64,000 nt of DNA from Kitasatospora sp. SolWspMP-SS2h (GTDB lineage Bacteria; Actinomycetota; Actinomycetes; Streptomycetales; Streptomycetaceae), in NCBI RefSeq assembly GCF_003259315.1, contig NZ_QLLT01000002.1:124001-188000 (forward strand). The letters are read 5' to 3'. Numbering within the stretch: position 1 is the first letter of the stretch; each line of letters starts with the position of its first letter. A program made the translations under genes and the position numbers. This document shows positions 1 to 8,637 of this stretch, one piece after another. The notes under the pieces are model-generated. The model was not told the DNA's origin. It saw only the letters and a program-made list of their open reading frames with translations, and ran no database searches.

Positions 1-351
1 GCCCGGCACCACCACGGTCAGCGGCACCCGGGCCTGCCCGCCCGTCATCAGCGAGAACTTGTGCGCCTGGTTGGCGAGTTGCTCGAACACCAGGAACAGC
101 AGCGACGGGATCTGCAACTCGATCACCGGCCGCATCCCGGTCAGCGCCGCCCCGATGCCCGCCGAGGTGAACGCCTGCTCCGACAGCGGCACGTCCACCA
201 CCCGCTCGGCGCCGAACCGCCGCTGAAGGCCCAGCGTCAGACCGGCCAGGCCCGCGCCGACGTCCTCGCCGAACACGCACACCGCCGGATCGGCCTCCAG
301 CGCGTCCGCCAGCGCCCGGTTCATCGCCTTGGCGTACGACAACAGCGTCAC
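1..351 (-). CDS. 2-oxoacid dehydrogenase E1 beta subunit (3' end outside window)
   Basis: N-terminal 117 residues of a transketolase-like pyrimidine-binding subunit, the partner of the E1 alpha encoded just upstream. Visible family features are the motif VCVFGEDVG and the stretch RFGAERVVDVPLSEQAF, both typical of E1 beta. The start is the GTG at 351-349, which overlaps the TGA of the alpha subunit (GTGA), so the two are translationally coupled. Family members run about 320-330 residues, so roughly two thirds lies beyond the left edge. With alpha it should decarboxylate a 2-oxoacid using thiamine diphosphate and pass the acyl group to a carrier; the substrate is unknown. In this setting 4-hydroxyphenylglyoxylate or a branched oxoacid starter are possibilities (inference). 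Confidence 0.85.
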   Translation of the reverse strand, partial: MTLLSYAKAMNRALADALEADPAVCVFGEDVGAGLAGLTLGLQRRFGAERVVDVPLSEQAFTSAGIGAALTGMRPVIELQIPSLLFLVFEQLANQAHKFSLMTGGQARVPLTVVVPG

Positions 352-1322
352 AGGGCCGCTCCCGACCGGGGCCGCAGCCCGCTCGCGTACAGGTGATCAT
401 TGGCCGTCACCGGATCCGGCTCCGCCGAAGCTAGCGCGAACCGCGCCGCCCTGGAAAGGAGTTCGACAATCTCCCGGTCGATCGCGGCGGCCTCCCCGGC
501 GGGCAGCGCGGTCGCCAGCGGGTCGCGCTCCCGCCAGGACGCCACCTCCTCGGCCGTGCGGTAGGACAGCCGGAAGCGCCGCTCCATGGTGTGGTGCGCC
601 TCGAACCGGTACGTCAGGCACTCCAGGAACGACGGCCCGCCCCCCGCGCGCGCCCGCTCCACCGCCCGCCCGGCCGCCGCCCGGACCGCCTCCACGTCCA
701 TCCCGTCCACCGTCTCGGCCGGGATGCCGAACGCCTCGGCCCGGCCGCAGGCCGAACCGCCCACCGCCGCGCCGGCCGGCAGCGTCGTCGCGTAGCCGTT
801 GTTCTCGCAGACGAACACCACCGGCGCCCGCCAGATCGACGCCAGGTTCAACGACTCCAGCAGCACGCCCTGGTTGAGCGCGCCGTCGCCGAAGAACGAG
901 GCCACCACCGTGGGTTCGCCGCGCCGCCGGGCCGCCCAGGCCGCGCCGACCGCGATCGGCGCGCCCGCGCCGACGATGCCGTTGGCGCCCAGGATGCCCA
1001 GCGAGAAGTCCGCGGCATGCATCGAACCGCCCCGGCCGCCGTTCAACCCGCCGACCCGGCCCAGCAGTTCGGCCAGCAGCCGGGCCGGGTCGGCGCCCTT
1101 CGCCAGCACGTGCCCGTGCCCGCGGTGGGTGGAGGTCAGCCGGTCGGCCGGCTCCAGCGCGGCGCACACGCCGACCGCCACCGCCTCCTGCCCGATGTAC
1201 GGGTGGGTGCCGCCGACCACCAGCCCGGCGCGCACCCACTCCAGCGCCAGCTCCTCGAACGACCGGATCAGCCGCATCGTCCGGTACCGGCCCGCCGGGT
1301 CCGCCAGGTGCGGCAGGCTCAC
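348..1322 (-). CDS. 2-oxoacid dehydrogenase E1 alpha subunit
   Basis: 324-residue thiamine-diphosphate-binding subunit of a pyruvate/acetoin/branched-chain oxoacid dehydrogenase type enzyme. The N-terminal YRTMRLIRSFEE segment, the HRGHGH stretch, the ThDP motif FFGDGALNQG continuing to ENNGYA, and the phosphorylation-loop-like RFRLSYRT are all E1 alpha hallmarks. The GTG at 1322 overlaps the TGA of the upstream oxygenase gene (GTGA), and its own stop overlaps the beta start. The internal ATG at 1277 would cut off the conserved N-terminal helix, so the GTG is preferred. No E2 or E3 gene is visible nearby; the acyl group may go directly to CoA or a carrier protein, or to housekeeping E2. Similar E1 pairs serve phenylglycine and branched starter-unit pathways. 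Confidence 0.9.
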   Translation of the reverse strand: MSLPHLADPAGRYRTMRLIRSFEELALEWVRAGLVVGGTHPYIGQEAVAVGVCAALEPADRLTSTHRGHGHVLAKGADPARLLAELLGRVGGLNGGRGGSMHAADFSLGILGANGIVGAGAPIAVGAAWAARRRGEPTVVASFFGDGALNQGVLLESLNLASIWRAPVVFVCENNGYATTLPAGAAVGGSACGRAEAFGIPAETVDGMDVEAVRAAAGRAVERARAGGGPSFLECLTYRFEAHHTMERRFRLSYRTAEEVASWRERDPLATALPAGEAAAIDREIVELLSRAARFALASAEPDPVTANDHLYASGLRPRSGAAL

Positions 1323-2266
1323 CGGCCCGACCGCCCCGGCTCCGACCGCCCCGGGCCCGACCGCCACAGCACCGGGCAGAACTCCGGGTCCGCGTAGTCC
1401 GGCCGGCCGTCCGCGTCCCGCCGCACCACCGCGTCGTGGTTGTACACCACCGGCGAGCCGTCCGGCCGCAGGTACGAGCGGTAGCGGTTCGAGCCGTCCT
1501 GCAGGTGCAGCGACACCGCCCGGCGCGGCTGCGCGGACCGGTTCGGGCCCGAGCCGTGGTAGGTGCGGCAGTGGTGGAAGGAGACGTGCCCGCGCGGGAT
1601 CTCGATCGGCACGGTACGGACCTCGGTGCCGTTGAACTCGGCGTTCTCGTGCAGCAGTTGCTCCAGCTCGGAGCGGTCCCGGGCGGCGAAGTGCCGGGTC
1701 GAGTCGTCGCCGCCGGGGCGCTCCTCCCAGCGGTGGCTGCCGTCCACCATGGTAATGGTGCCCATCTCCTCGGTGCAGTCGTGGAACGGCAGGAACGCGG
1801 TCAGCATCCGCTGCGAGGTGGAGGTCTGCCAGTAGTGCTTGTCGAAGTGCCACGGCACCACGTTGCTCGGCTCGCCCGGCACCGGAGGCTTGTAGATCAG
1901 CGTCGCCTGGAACAGCCGGATCTCCGCCGCCTGCGCCAGCCGCGCCGCGACCGCGCCCAGCAGCGGCTTGCGCAGGATGCGGCCGATCTCCGCGTGCTCG
2001 TAGTGCACGTAGTCGTTGTGCCGCTGCACCGGCCCGTCCGACGGCCGCCAGGACGCCAGGTGCGGCGGCCGGGCCGGGAGTTCGCGGTCCCGCTCGCCCG
2101 CGTAGTAGCGCTCGGTGGCGGCCTGCAGCGCGTCCAGCTCGGCGTCGGAGAACAGCCGCCGCGACAGGTACCAGCCGCGCTCCGCGTACTCCAGCACCTC
2201 CTCGACGGTCGGCAGCAGCGCCGACTCCTCCTCGGTCAGCTCGAACCGGTCGATCGCGGTGGTCAC
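1319..2266 (-). CDS. PhyH-family Fe(II)/2-oxoglutarate oxygenase
   Basis: 315-residue phytanoyl-CoA dioxygenase superfamily protein. The iron-binding triad is visible as H140-F-D142 and H237 (in RTYHGSGPN), with an arginine-rich segment after it for 2-oxoglutarate. Because the acidic ligand D142 is kept, it should be a hydroxylase or related oxygenase, not a SyrB2-type halogenase, which has Ala or Gly there. The start is GTG at 2266, preceded by AGGAGA about 10 bases upstream; 16 bases separate it from the dioxygenase gene upstream, and its stop overlaps the E1 alpha start. Likely role: hydroxylation or oxidation of a carrier-bound intermediate of this cluster (inference). Substrate cannot be read from the sequence. 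Confidence 0.88.
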   Translation of the reverse strand: MTTAIDRFELTEEESALLPTVEEVLEYAERGWYLSRRLFSDAELDALQAATERYYAGERDRELPARPPHLASWRPSDGPVQRHNDYVHYEHAEIGRILRKPLLGAVAARLAQAAEIRLFQATLIYKPPVPGEPSNVVPWHFDKHYWQTSTSQRMLTAFLPFHDCTEEMGTITMVDGSHRWEERPGGDDSTRHFAARDRSELEQLLHENAEFNGTEVRTVPIEIPRGHVSFHHCRTYHGSGPNRSAQPRRAVSLHLQDGSNRYRSYLRPDGSPVVYNHDAVVRRDADGRPDYADPEFCPVLWRSGPGRSEPGRSGR

Positions 2267-2282
2267 GTGGGCTCTCCTCTGC

Positions 2283-3344
2283 TCAGCTGTCCGCGGTGGC
2301 GCGCTCGCGCTCCACCGCCTCGTACAGGGCCTTGATGTTGGCGGTGCCGAAACTGCCGGCGCCGCGCCGCTCCACCAGCTCCAGGAAGAAGGTCCGGCGC
2401 GGGTGGGTGGAGCGGGCGAAGATCTGGAACAGCTCGCCGCCGTGGTCCCGGTCCACCAGCACGTGGGTGTCCCGGAGTTCGGCCACCGGGATGGCCGTCG
2501 GGCCGAGCCGGGACTCCAGCGCCTCGTAGTACGCGCCCGGGGTGCTCAGGAACGCCACCCCGCGCCCGCCCAACTCCCGCACCGCGGCGGTGATCGACTC
2601 CGTCGCGTACGCCAGGTGCTGGACGCCCGCGCCGCCGTGGGCCGTCAGGAAGCCGTCGATCTGGCCGGAGGCCCGCGAGGTGTCCGGCTCCAGCAGGGTG
2701 AAGGTGACCGTCCCGCACGGGCTCTGCACCACCCGGGAGTCCATCGCCTGGTCGCCGACCTCCACGTACTCCCGGAACACCTCCCGGAAGCCCAGCCCGT
2801 CGACCGCCCACCGCACCGAGCCGTCCAACTGCCCGCCCGGCACCACCACCGCCACGTGGTCCAGCGACAACAGCGCTCCTTCGCCCGGGAGTTCGTCCGC
2901 CGGCAGCAGGTCGTCCGGGCCGACGAAGCGCAGCGCCAGGTCGCCGAAGCCGGAGACCGTGCCCGCCCCGCCCGGCCCGGCCCCGTCCGCGCCCGCCCCG
3001 TCCGGCCGTTCGCCGTCCGGCCGTTCGCCGTCCAGTCGTTCTGCGCCCGCCGCCAGCGCCCGTCCGGCCGCCGCGTCCGCCGACGCCCGGTCGGCGTGCC
3101 GCAGCGCGATCACCGCGACGCCGTCGCCGTGCCGCCGCACCCAGGCTGCCACCGGGTGGTCGGCCTCCACCGCCGAGGTCAGCAGCACCCGGATCGAGCC
3201 CTGGTGCGCCACCACCTGCGCGGTGCCCGGAGCGGCCCGGTCCGGCTCGCTCAGCGTGAAGCCCCAGTCGTCGCGCAGCAGCGCGGCGTACTTGTGGGCG
3301 TCCTCCACGTACAGTTCGGTGTACGCGATGCCCGGCACGGTCAT
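2283..3344 (-). CDS. hmaS: 4-hydroxymandelate synthase-like dioxygenase
   Basis: 353-residue member of the HPPD/hydroxymandelate synthase family, converting 4-hydroxyphenylpyruvate with O2 and Fe(II). Iron ligands fit H163 (LDHVAV), H243 (GVQHLAY) and E322. The central segment reads VVQSPCGTVTFTLLEPD where HPPDs have a PINEP-type sequence, and the C terminus GAGSFGTANIKALYEAVERE resembles glycopeptide-cluster HmaS more than housekeeping HPPD. Presence of hydroxymandelate-oxidase-like and HpgT-like genes across the divergent promoter supports 4-hydroxymandelate as product. A repetitive insert at residues about 105-128 (repeats of PDGER and GAG types) is unusual. The ATG overlaps the ketosynthase stop (ATGA). 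An HPPD activity cannot be excluded from sequence alone. Confidence 0.85.
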   Translation of the reverse strand: MTVPGIAYTELYVEDAHKYAALLRDDWGFTLSEPDRAAPGTAQVVAHQGSIRVLLTSAVEADHPVAAWVRRHGDGVAVIALRHADRASADAAAGRALAAGAERLDGERPDGERPDGAGADGAGPGGAGTVSGFGDLALRFVGPDDLLPADELPGEGALLSLDHVAVVVPGGQLDGSVRWAVDGLGFREVFREYVEVGDQAMDSRVVQSPCGTVTFTLLEPDTSRASGQIDGFLTAHGGAGVQHLAYATESITAAVRELGGRGVAFLSTPGAYYEALESRLGPTAIPVAELRDTHVLVDRDHGGELFQIFARSTHPRRTFFLELVERRGAGSFGTANIKALYEAVERERATADS

Positions 3345-4642
3345 GAGTCCCCTCCGAGGTGCTTGGCCGTGATGCTCGGCGGGCCGAACAGCAGGCTCAG
3401 GTTGTGGCCGCCGAACGCGATCGAGTTGGACAGCGCGTGGCGCACGACACCGTGCTCGGCCGCGCCGCGGACGTGCCGCAACGCGCAGGCGTCGTCCGGC
3501 TGTTCGAGGTTCAGGGTGGGCGGGATCAGGCCCTCGGCGACGGCCAGCGCCGACACCGCCGCCTCCACCGCCCCGCCCGCGCCCAGCAGGTGGCCGGTGG
3601 CGCCCTTGGTCGAGCTGACCCACGGCCGGTGGTCGCCGAACACCTCGCGCAGCGCCGCCGCCTCGGCCCGGTCGCCCAGCTTGGTGCCGGTGCCGTGCGC
3701 GTTGACGTAGTCCACCGCCGACGGCGCCAGGCCCGCCGAGCGCAGCGCGGCCCGCATCGAGGAGACCGCGCCCGCGCCGTCCGGACGCGGCATGGTCGGG
3801 TGGTGGGCGTCGGTGGCCGCGCCCCAGCCGGCCAGCGCGGCGTACGCGGAGGCGCCGCGGGCCGCCGCGTGCTCGGCGCGCTCCAGCACCAGGACGGCGC
3901 TGCCCTCGCCCAGCACGAAGCCGTTGCGGCGGGCGTCGAACGGTCGGGACGCCTGCGTCGGGTCGTCCCAACCGGCCGCCAGCGCACGGGAGTTGTCGAA
4001 GGCGGCGGCGATCGTCGGGTGCAGCGGGGCCTCCGCGCCGCCGCACACCACCACGTCCGCCTCACCGCCGCGGATCAGCCGCAGGCCCTCGGCGACCGCC
4101 TGGGCGCCCGCCGCGCAGGCGGTGATCACGGCCGAGCTGTAGCCGCGGATGCCGTGCGCGATGGCGATCCGGGCGGCCGCCATGTTCGACAGCATGCCCG
4201 GCAGCAGGTACGGGCTGACGGCGGCCCGGCCGCGCTCGCGCCGCCCGGCGGCCTGCTGCTCGTAGCTCTCCAGCCCGCCGCCGCCGGTGGCCAGCACCAC
4301 CGCGACCCGTTCCGGGTCGGTGTCCTGACGGATCGTCAGCTTCGCGTCGGCGAGGGCGTCCTCGGCGGCGGCCAGCGCGAGCAGCAGGAAGCGGTCGGCG
4401 ACCCGGGTCTCGGTCGGCGGCAGCACCTCGGTGGCCGGGACGTGCGGGGCGATGCCCGCCACCCGCAGCCAGCCCGCCGCCGGGTGGTCCGGCGGCGGGG
4501 CGACCAGCCCGGAGCGGCCGGCCGCGAGCGCCCGGTACACCTCCGGCACGGCGCGGCCCAGCGGCGTCACCCAGCCGATCCCGGTGACCTGCGCGGTGAC
4601 GCCGGCGGGGCTGGTGGCGCCGGCGGCGTCGGGGGCGGTCAC
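3341..4642 (-). CDS. Beta-ketoacyl synthase, KAS II/KS-alpha type
   Basis: 433-residue condensing enzyme that should extend an ACP-bound acyl chain by decarboxylative Claisen condensation. The triad is intact: C176 in TACAAGAQ, H316 in VNAHGTGTKLGD and H351 in STKGATGHLLG, with K346 also present. C-terminal IAFGGHNLSLLF is the usual KAS ending. GTG at 4642 overlaps the ligase stop (GTGA), and its stop overlaps the hydroxymandelate synthase ATG. It is probably the catalytic partner of the atypical ketosynthase at 7121-8281, as in type II polyketide or aryl-polyene systems. No ketoreductase or dehydratase is seen in the window, so whether the chain is reduced is open. Confidence 0.92.
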   Translation of the reverse strand: MTAPDAAGATSPAGVTAQVTGIGWVTPLGRAVPEVYRALAAGRSGLVAPPPDHPAAGWLRVAGIAPHVPATEVLPPTETRVADRFLLLALAAAEDALADAKLTIRQDTDPERVAVVLATGGGGLESYEQQAAGRRERGRAAVSPYLLPGMLSNMAAARIAIAHGIRGYSSAVITACAAGAQAVAEGLRLIRGGEADVVVCGGAEAPLHPTIAAAFDNSRALAAGWDDPTQASRPFDARRNGFVLGEGSAVLVLERAEHAAARGASAYAALAGWGAATDAHHPTMPRPDGAGAVSSMRAALRSAGLAPSAVDYVNAHGTGTKLGDRAEAAALREVFGDHRPWVSSTKGATGHLLGAGGAVEAAVSALAVAEGLIPPTLNLEQPDDACALRHVRGAAEHGVVRHALSNSIAFGGHNLSLLFGPPSITAKHLGGDS

Positions 4643-6300
4643 GGCGCGCCGGTCCCGGCCCCGGCGGCGATCCCGGCCCCGGCTCCGGTCCCGGCCTCGG
4701 CCAGGTGGCGCTGGCGCAGCAGCACCTTGCGGACCTTGCCGGTCGGGCCGAGCGGGATGCGCCCGTCCGGGACGGCCAGCACGGTGCGGACCACGGCGGC
4801 CACGTGCGGCTCCAGCGCGGCGAGCACCTCGGCGGTGCGGTCGGCGTCCTGGTCGGCGGCCGGGTCGAGCTGGAGCAGCACGTCGGCGACGGTCCGCCCG
4901 CCGTCGCGGAAGGCGACCACGGTGCAGTCGTGCACGTCCGGGCAGGCCGCCAGGACGCGCTCCTCGCTGGCGGCGGTGTGCAGGCGGCGGCCGTCGCCCA
5001 GGTCGACGGTGTCGACGGCCCGGTCCACGTGGTAGTAGTAGCCGTCCTCGTCGCGGTACACCAGGTCGCCGGTGAGGAAGTAGTCGCGGACCCGGGTGCG
5101 GTGGGTGGTCACCGAGTCGTTCCAGTAGCCGGGGGACAGGGTGGGCGAGCGGGTGCCCAGCTCGCCGACCTCGCCCGGGCCGAGCTCGTTGCCGTCGGGG
5201 TCGAGGACCGCGCAGTCGACGAAGGCGTGCGGGCGGCCCACGCAGCGGCCGTAGCGCTCGGAGTCGACGGTGTGGGTGATGAAGAAGTGCGAGTGGCCCA
5301 TCTCGGAGGAGCCCAGGCCGTCGATGAACACCGACCCGGCGGTGCGGACCCGGCCCTGCCGGGTGGCGGTCTCGCGCGAGCCCTGGGCGACCAGGCGGCG
5401 GATGTGCGCCTCGTGCGCGCAGTCGCCGGTGTTCCACCACAGGCCGACCGAGGAGAGGTCGCGGGCGGACAGGTCCTGCCGGGCCAGGTCGGCCCAGGTG
5501 GTGGCGAAGCCGTACACGCCCAGCGGCTGCCAGCGCTCGATCGCCTCCAGCACCGCCGGTCCCGACTGCTGGGAGATCAGGTGCAGTTGGGCGTCGAAGC
5601 TGAGCGCCAGGTTGACCGCGATCAGGGTGGCGGCGTGCGCGGCGGGCAGCGCGCTGAGCACCCGGTCGATGCCCTGCGGCCGGGGCAGCAGCAGGCGGTG
5701 GCGGATCGCCGCGTACAGGCTCTGGTGCGAGTGCAGCACCGCCTTGGGCAGGCCGGTGGTGCCCGAGGAGTGGGTGATCGCGACCGGGTCGGTGGGCCAG
5801 TGCCGGTACGGTTCGGGCGCCGACTCCGGGTCGCCGTCGGCGAGTTCGGCGGTGTCGGCGAGGACGGGCGCGCCGAAGTCCACGTCGGCCAGGGCCTTGG
5901 CGTGGGCGGCGTCCGCGAGCAGCCCGACCGCGTTCAACCGGCGCAGGTAGCGGGCCGAGGTGTCCGCGTCCAGCGCCGGGTTGAGCAGGGCCGGGATCGC
6001 GCCGAGCCGGCTCAGCGCGAGGAAGCACAGCACCTGCTCGGCCGCGGCGGACGCCTGCACGGCGACCGGGTCGCGGCGGCGCACCCCCCGGGCGTGCAGG
6101 GCGGCGGCCCGGGCCCGTACCGCGAGGTCGAGTTGACGGAGCGTCAGTGCGGTGCCCGCCGGGTGGCCGTCGACGGGGGTGTCGAAGGTCAGGGTCGGCG
6201 AGTCCAGGCCGAGGCCCTGCTCGACCCTGGTGGTCAGGACGTTGCCGGCGCCGACGGAGCTGTCGGCGGACAGCACGGCGCGAAGGGTGCGGAGGCTCAT
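4639..6300 (-). CDS. AMP-dependent acyl/aryl ligase
   Basis: 553-residue member of the ANL adenylating superfamily. The phosphate loop ITHSSGTTGLPKAV, the A5-like core FIDGLGSSEMGH, the ribose-binding TGDLVYRDEDGYYY and the C-terminal lysine region PTGKVRK are visible. It should adenylate a carboxylic acid and load it on CoA or a carrier protein, most plausibly one of the two ACPs downstream of it in the same operon region. The start ATG at 6300 is followed by a coupled stop overlapping the ketosynthase. The last 20 residues are a Gly/Ala repeat (AGTGAGAG type). There is no fused carrier domain, so it is not an NRPS module. Substrate is unknown; a starter aryl or fatty acid is a reasonable guess. 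Confidence 0.88.
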   Translation of the reverse strand: MSLRTLRAVLSADSSVGAGNVLTTRVEQGLGLDSPTLTFDTPVDGHPAGTALTLRQLDLAVRARAAALHARGVRRRDPVAVQASAAAEQVLCFLALSRLGAIPALLNPALDADTSARYLRRLNAVGLLADAAHAKALADVDFGAPVLADTAELADGDPESAPEPYRHWPTDPVAITHSSGTTGLPKAVLHSHQSLYAAIRHRLLLPRPQGIDRVLSALPAAHAATLIAVNLALSFDAQLHLISQQSGPAVLEAIERWQPLGVYGFATTWADLARQDLSARDLSSVGLWWNTGDCAHEAHIRRLVAQGSRETATRQGRVRTAGSVFIDGLGSSEMGHSHFFITHTVDSERYGRCVGRPHAFVDCAVLDPDGNELGPGEVGELGTRSPTLSPGYWNDSVTTHRTRVRDYFLTGDLVYRDEDGYYYHVDRAVDTVDLGDGRRLHTAASEERVLAACPDVHDCTVVAFRDGGRTVADVLLQLDPAADQDADRTAEVLAALEPHVAAVVRTVLAVPDGRIPLGPTGKVRKVLLRQRHLAEAGTGAGAGIAAGAGTGAP

Positions 6301-6384
6301 CGTTCCCGTTCTCTTCTCGTGGTGCGGGAAAGGGGGCGGGCTCCCCCGGCGGGGGCCGCGGTGCCGCGAGGGGCGGCGCGGGTG

Positions 6385-7023
6385 TCAGGGGGCGAGCAGG
6401 ACGGCGGTGGCGCGGTCGGGCGGGCCCTGGACGGCGGTGATGGCGAGCACCTGCTCGGCGTCGCCGTCCTCGATCAACAGGGCGGCCCGCTCGTGCAGTT
6501 CGCGCTCCTCCTGGAAGCCGGGGCCGAGCGCGACGACCGGGCCGTCCAGCTGCCAGCGGGCGGCCAGGTGGCCGAGCACCGCGTTCGGGTTGGACTGGAA
6601 GAAGAGCAGCGGGGCGACCCGCTCCCCGGCGGCGGTGGCCCGGGCCAGCGCGTCCGCGGTGCCGGTGTCGCCGCTCGGGCTGGCCAGCAGCAGCGCGGTG
6701 CGCGGCGCCCCGGCGGCCGGGGGCGGGCCGTAACGGGCGCGCAGGCAGCGCTCGGCGGTCTCGGCCACCAGCGGGCTGAACGAGGACTCCACGAAGCCCG
6801 CGATGGCGGGCAGTTCGTCCCCCGGCCGGTCCGGCCAGCGGGCGGCGGCCAGCACCCGCAGCGGCCCGGCGAGAACGCGCGGCGCCGCCGACGGGGACGC
6901 CGGGCGCGGGTGGCCGGGAACGGGGACGGCGACGGCAACGGGGGCGGGGACAGGAACGTGATCGGGGGCAGGAACGTGATCGGGAACGTGGTCGGGGAGG
7001 ACGGCGGGTCTCGGGGCGGTCAT
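6385..7023 (-). CDS. Beta-ketoacyl synthase N-terminal-like protein (PF13723-like)
   Basis: 212-residue protein resembling the small ketosynthase-N-like proteins found beside aryl-polyene-type KS genes. Recognisable elements are SSFSPLVAETAERCL, LLASPSGDTGTADAL and FFQSNPNAVLGHLAARW followed by an ERELHERAALLIEDG helix, matching the order of the family. It lacks the C-terminal thiolase half and has no KS triad, so it is probably a structural or accessory factor, not a condensing enzyme. The first 45 residues are Val/Pro/His low complexity (DHVP and PVPV repeats) built from a tandem DNA repeat near 6930-7010, so the true start may lie downstream. Family assignment is from remembered pattern, moderate certainty. 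Confidence 0.7.
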   Translation of the reverse strand: MTAPRPAVLPDHVPDHVPAPDHVPVPAPVAVAVPVPGHPRPASPSAAPRVLAGPLRVLAAARWPDRPGDELPAIAGFVESSFSPLVAETAERCLRARYGPPPAAGAPRTALLLASPSGDTGTADALARATAAGERVAPLLFFQSNPNAVLGHLAARWQLDGPVVALGPGFQEERELHERAALLIEDGDAEQVLAITAVQGPPDRATAVLLAP

Positions 7024-7120
7024 GCGGGAGTCACCAGGGGTGCGGGCCGGGCGGCGACCGGACGGGAACGGACGGGGAGGGCGCGGCGGTACGGACGGTG
7101 CGGGCGGTCGGGGCGCGGCG

Positions 7121-8281
7121 TCATGCGGGGGCCACCAGCAGCGCGGTGTTGGCGCCGCCGAACGCGGCGTTGACGGTCAGCGCCAGGCCGGGGGCGGCCG
7201 GGCGGGGGCGGTCGAGCACCAGGTCCAGCGGGCAGCCCGGGTCGGGAGCCTGCCAGCCGGCGTTCACCGGCAGCGCCCCGGCACCCAGCACGCCCACGGT
7301 GGCGGCGAGTTCGAGCAGGGCGGAAGCCTCCAGGGCGTGGCCGTGCACGGACTTGGTGGAGCTGACCGGCGGGGTGCCGGCCGGGAAGACGGCGCGCAGC
7401 GCGGCGGCCTCGGCCAGGTCGCCGAGCTTGGAGCCCGCGCCGTTGGCGTTGACGTAGCCGATCGCGTCCGGCGCGGCGCCCGCCCGGTCGAGCGCGCCGT
7501 GCACCGCCCGGGCCAGGCCGGTGCCGTCGGGGTGCGGCCGGCAGACGTGGAAGGCGTCCCCGGTCCGGGCCCAGCCGGCGATCCGGGCGAGTGCCCGGCC
7601 GCCGCGCCGGCGCAGGGCCGGTGCGGACTCCAGGACCACGGCGACCGCCGCGTCGCCGAGCAGCATGCCCCGGCGGCCCAGACTGAACGGGCGGACGGCG
7701 CCGTCCCCGGCCAGCGCCCGGCCGGCGTCGAACACCGCGAAGGTGTCCGGCTCGACCAGGTACCCGGCCGCGACCAGCACCCGTTCGCGGCGCCCGGAGG
7801 CGATCAGCGCGGCGGCGTCGGCGACGGCGCCGGACGCCGCGACGCACGCCCCGGTGTAGACCCGGGGCCGCAGCCCGGTCCGTTCGGCGACCTCCGCCGC
7901 GACCGGACCGGCCCGCCGGTCGCCGTGCAGGGCGAGCAGCAACTCCTCTTCCGCAGACGGCTGTTCGAGGTCGACCGGGCCGGAGAGCGCACCCGCCTCG
8001 GCGAGCACCGCGACCAGCTGGTCGGCCAGCCGGGGGGAACCCGGCCCGGTGGCGGCCCGGTCGGTGCGGTGCGCGGCGGTGCCGAAGCGCTCCACCGGGG
8101 TGAAGGCCGGCCGCCCGGCGAGCACGCCGTCGGTGAGCGCCGCGAGCCCGGCACCGAACGCCGAGCGCACGCCGATGCCGCCGACCAGGACGGCGCGCCG
8201 CGGCGGACCGTTCCGGAGCGCGGTCCCGGTCGCGGACGTGGTCGTGCTCACGGACGTGGTCGCGGAGGCGGGCGGGGTCAT
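7121..8281 (-). CDS. Atypical beta-ketoacyl synthase (CLF-like candidate)
   Basis: 386-residue thiolase-fold ketosynthase. The nucleophile position is C146 in YTGACVAASG, but the first catalytic histidine is replaced: the HGTGT motif reads VNANGAGSKLGD, giving N280. The second histidine region STKSVHGHALEAS keeps K310 and H313. Loss of that histidine suggests no decarboxylating condensation, hence a chain-length-factor-like partner for the intact KS at 3341-4642, or an acyltransferase. The N terminus is Thr/Ser/Ala rich (residues 1-22). The ATG overlaps the stop of the carrier-protein gene (ATGA), so it is co-translated with it. True CLFs usually have Gln at the cysteine; here Cys is kept, which is odd. 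Confidence 0.82.
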   Translation of the reverse strand: MTPPASATTSVSTTTSATGTALRNGPPRRAVLVGGIGVRSAFGAGLAALTDGVLAGRPAFTPVERFGTAAHRTDRAATGPGSPRLADQLVAVLAEAGALSGPVDLEQPSAEEELLLALHGDRRAGPVAAEVAERTGLRPRVYTGACVAASGAVADAAALIASGRRERVLVAAGYLVEPDTFAVFDAGRALAGDGAVRPFSLGRRGMLLGDAAVAVVLESAPALRRRGGRALARIAGWARTGDAFHVCRPHPDGTGLARAVHGALDRAGAAPDAIGYVNANGAGSKLGDLAEAAALRAVFPAGTPPVSSTKSVHGHALEASALLELAATVGVLGAGALPVNAGWQAPDPGCPLDLVLDRPRPAAPGLALTVNAAFGGANTALLVAPA

Positions 8282-8637
8282 GGCGCGGCGGCCCCCGCCT
8301 CCGTGGCGGCCCCGACACCGGCCGTGGCAGCGACACCGGCACCGGCACCGGCTGTGACACCGACCCCGGCCGGGGCGGCTGCCGGGACGCCCGCCGGGGC
8401 GGCGGCGAGCTGCGCGTCGAGCGCGGCGACGGCGTCGTCCACCGTGCGGATGGCGTCCAGGCGTTCGTCGTCCAGGTCGATCTGCACGCCGTAGGTCTGT
8501 TCGGCCTGGGCGATCAGCCAGGCCAGTTCCAGCGAGCCCAGGTGCTCGTCGACCTGCTCGGGGGAGCGGTCGCCGTAGCGGGCGAGCATGGCCAGCGCCT
8601 CGGTCCGGCCGAAGCGGGTGCGGGCGTCCGTGCTCAT
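8278..8637 (-). CDS. Acyl carrier protein with Ala/Pro/Gly-rich tail
   Basis: 119-residue carrier protein. The core (about residues 8-80) has the four-helix pattern; the phosphopantetheine serine is likely S35 in DEHLGSLELAWLI, where GSL replaces the usual DSL, followed by the acidic AEQTYGVQIDLDDERL. Residues 80-119 are a repetitive Ala/Pro/Gly/Val tail (APAGV and AGAG type repeats) that is not part of the fold. It starts at ATG 8637, sharing one base with the stop of the preceding carrier-protein gene (TGATG), and ends overlapping the ketosynthase start. Being sandwiched between a second ACP and a KS implies service in polyketide-like elongation. Confidence 0.8.
   Translation of the reverse strand: MSTDARTRFGRTEALAMLARYGDRSPEQVDEHLGSLELAWLIAQAEQTYGVQIDLDDERLDAIRTVDDAVAALDAQLAAAPAGVPAAAPAGVGVTAGAGAGVAATAGVGAATEAGAAAP

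Noticed and set aside
1319..2266. SyrB2-like halogenase
   Set aside because: The HxD acidic iron ligand (D142) is present, so the halide site is not available.
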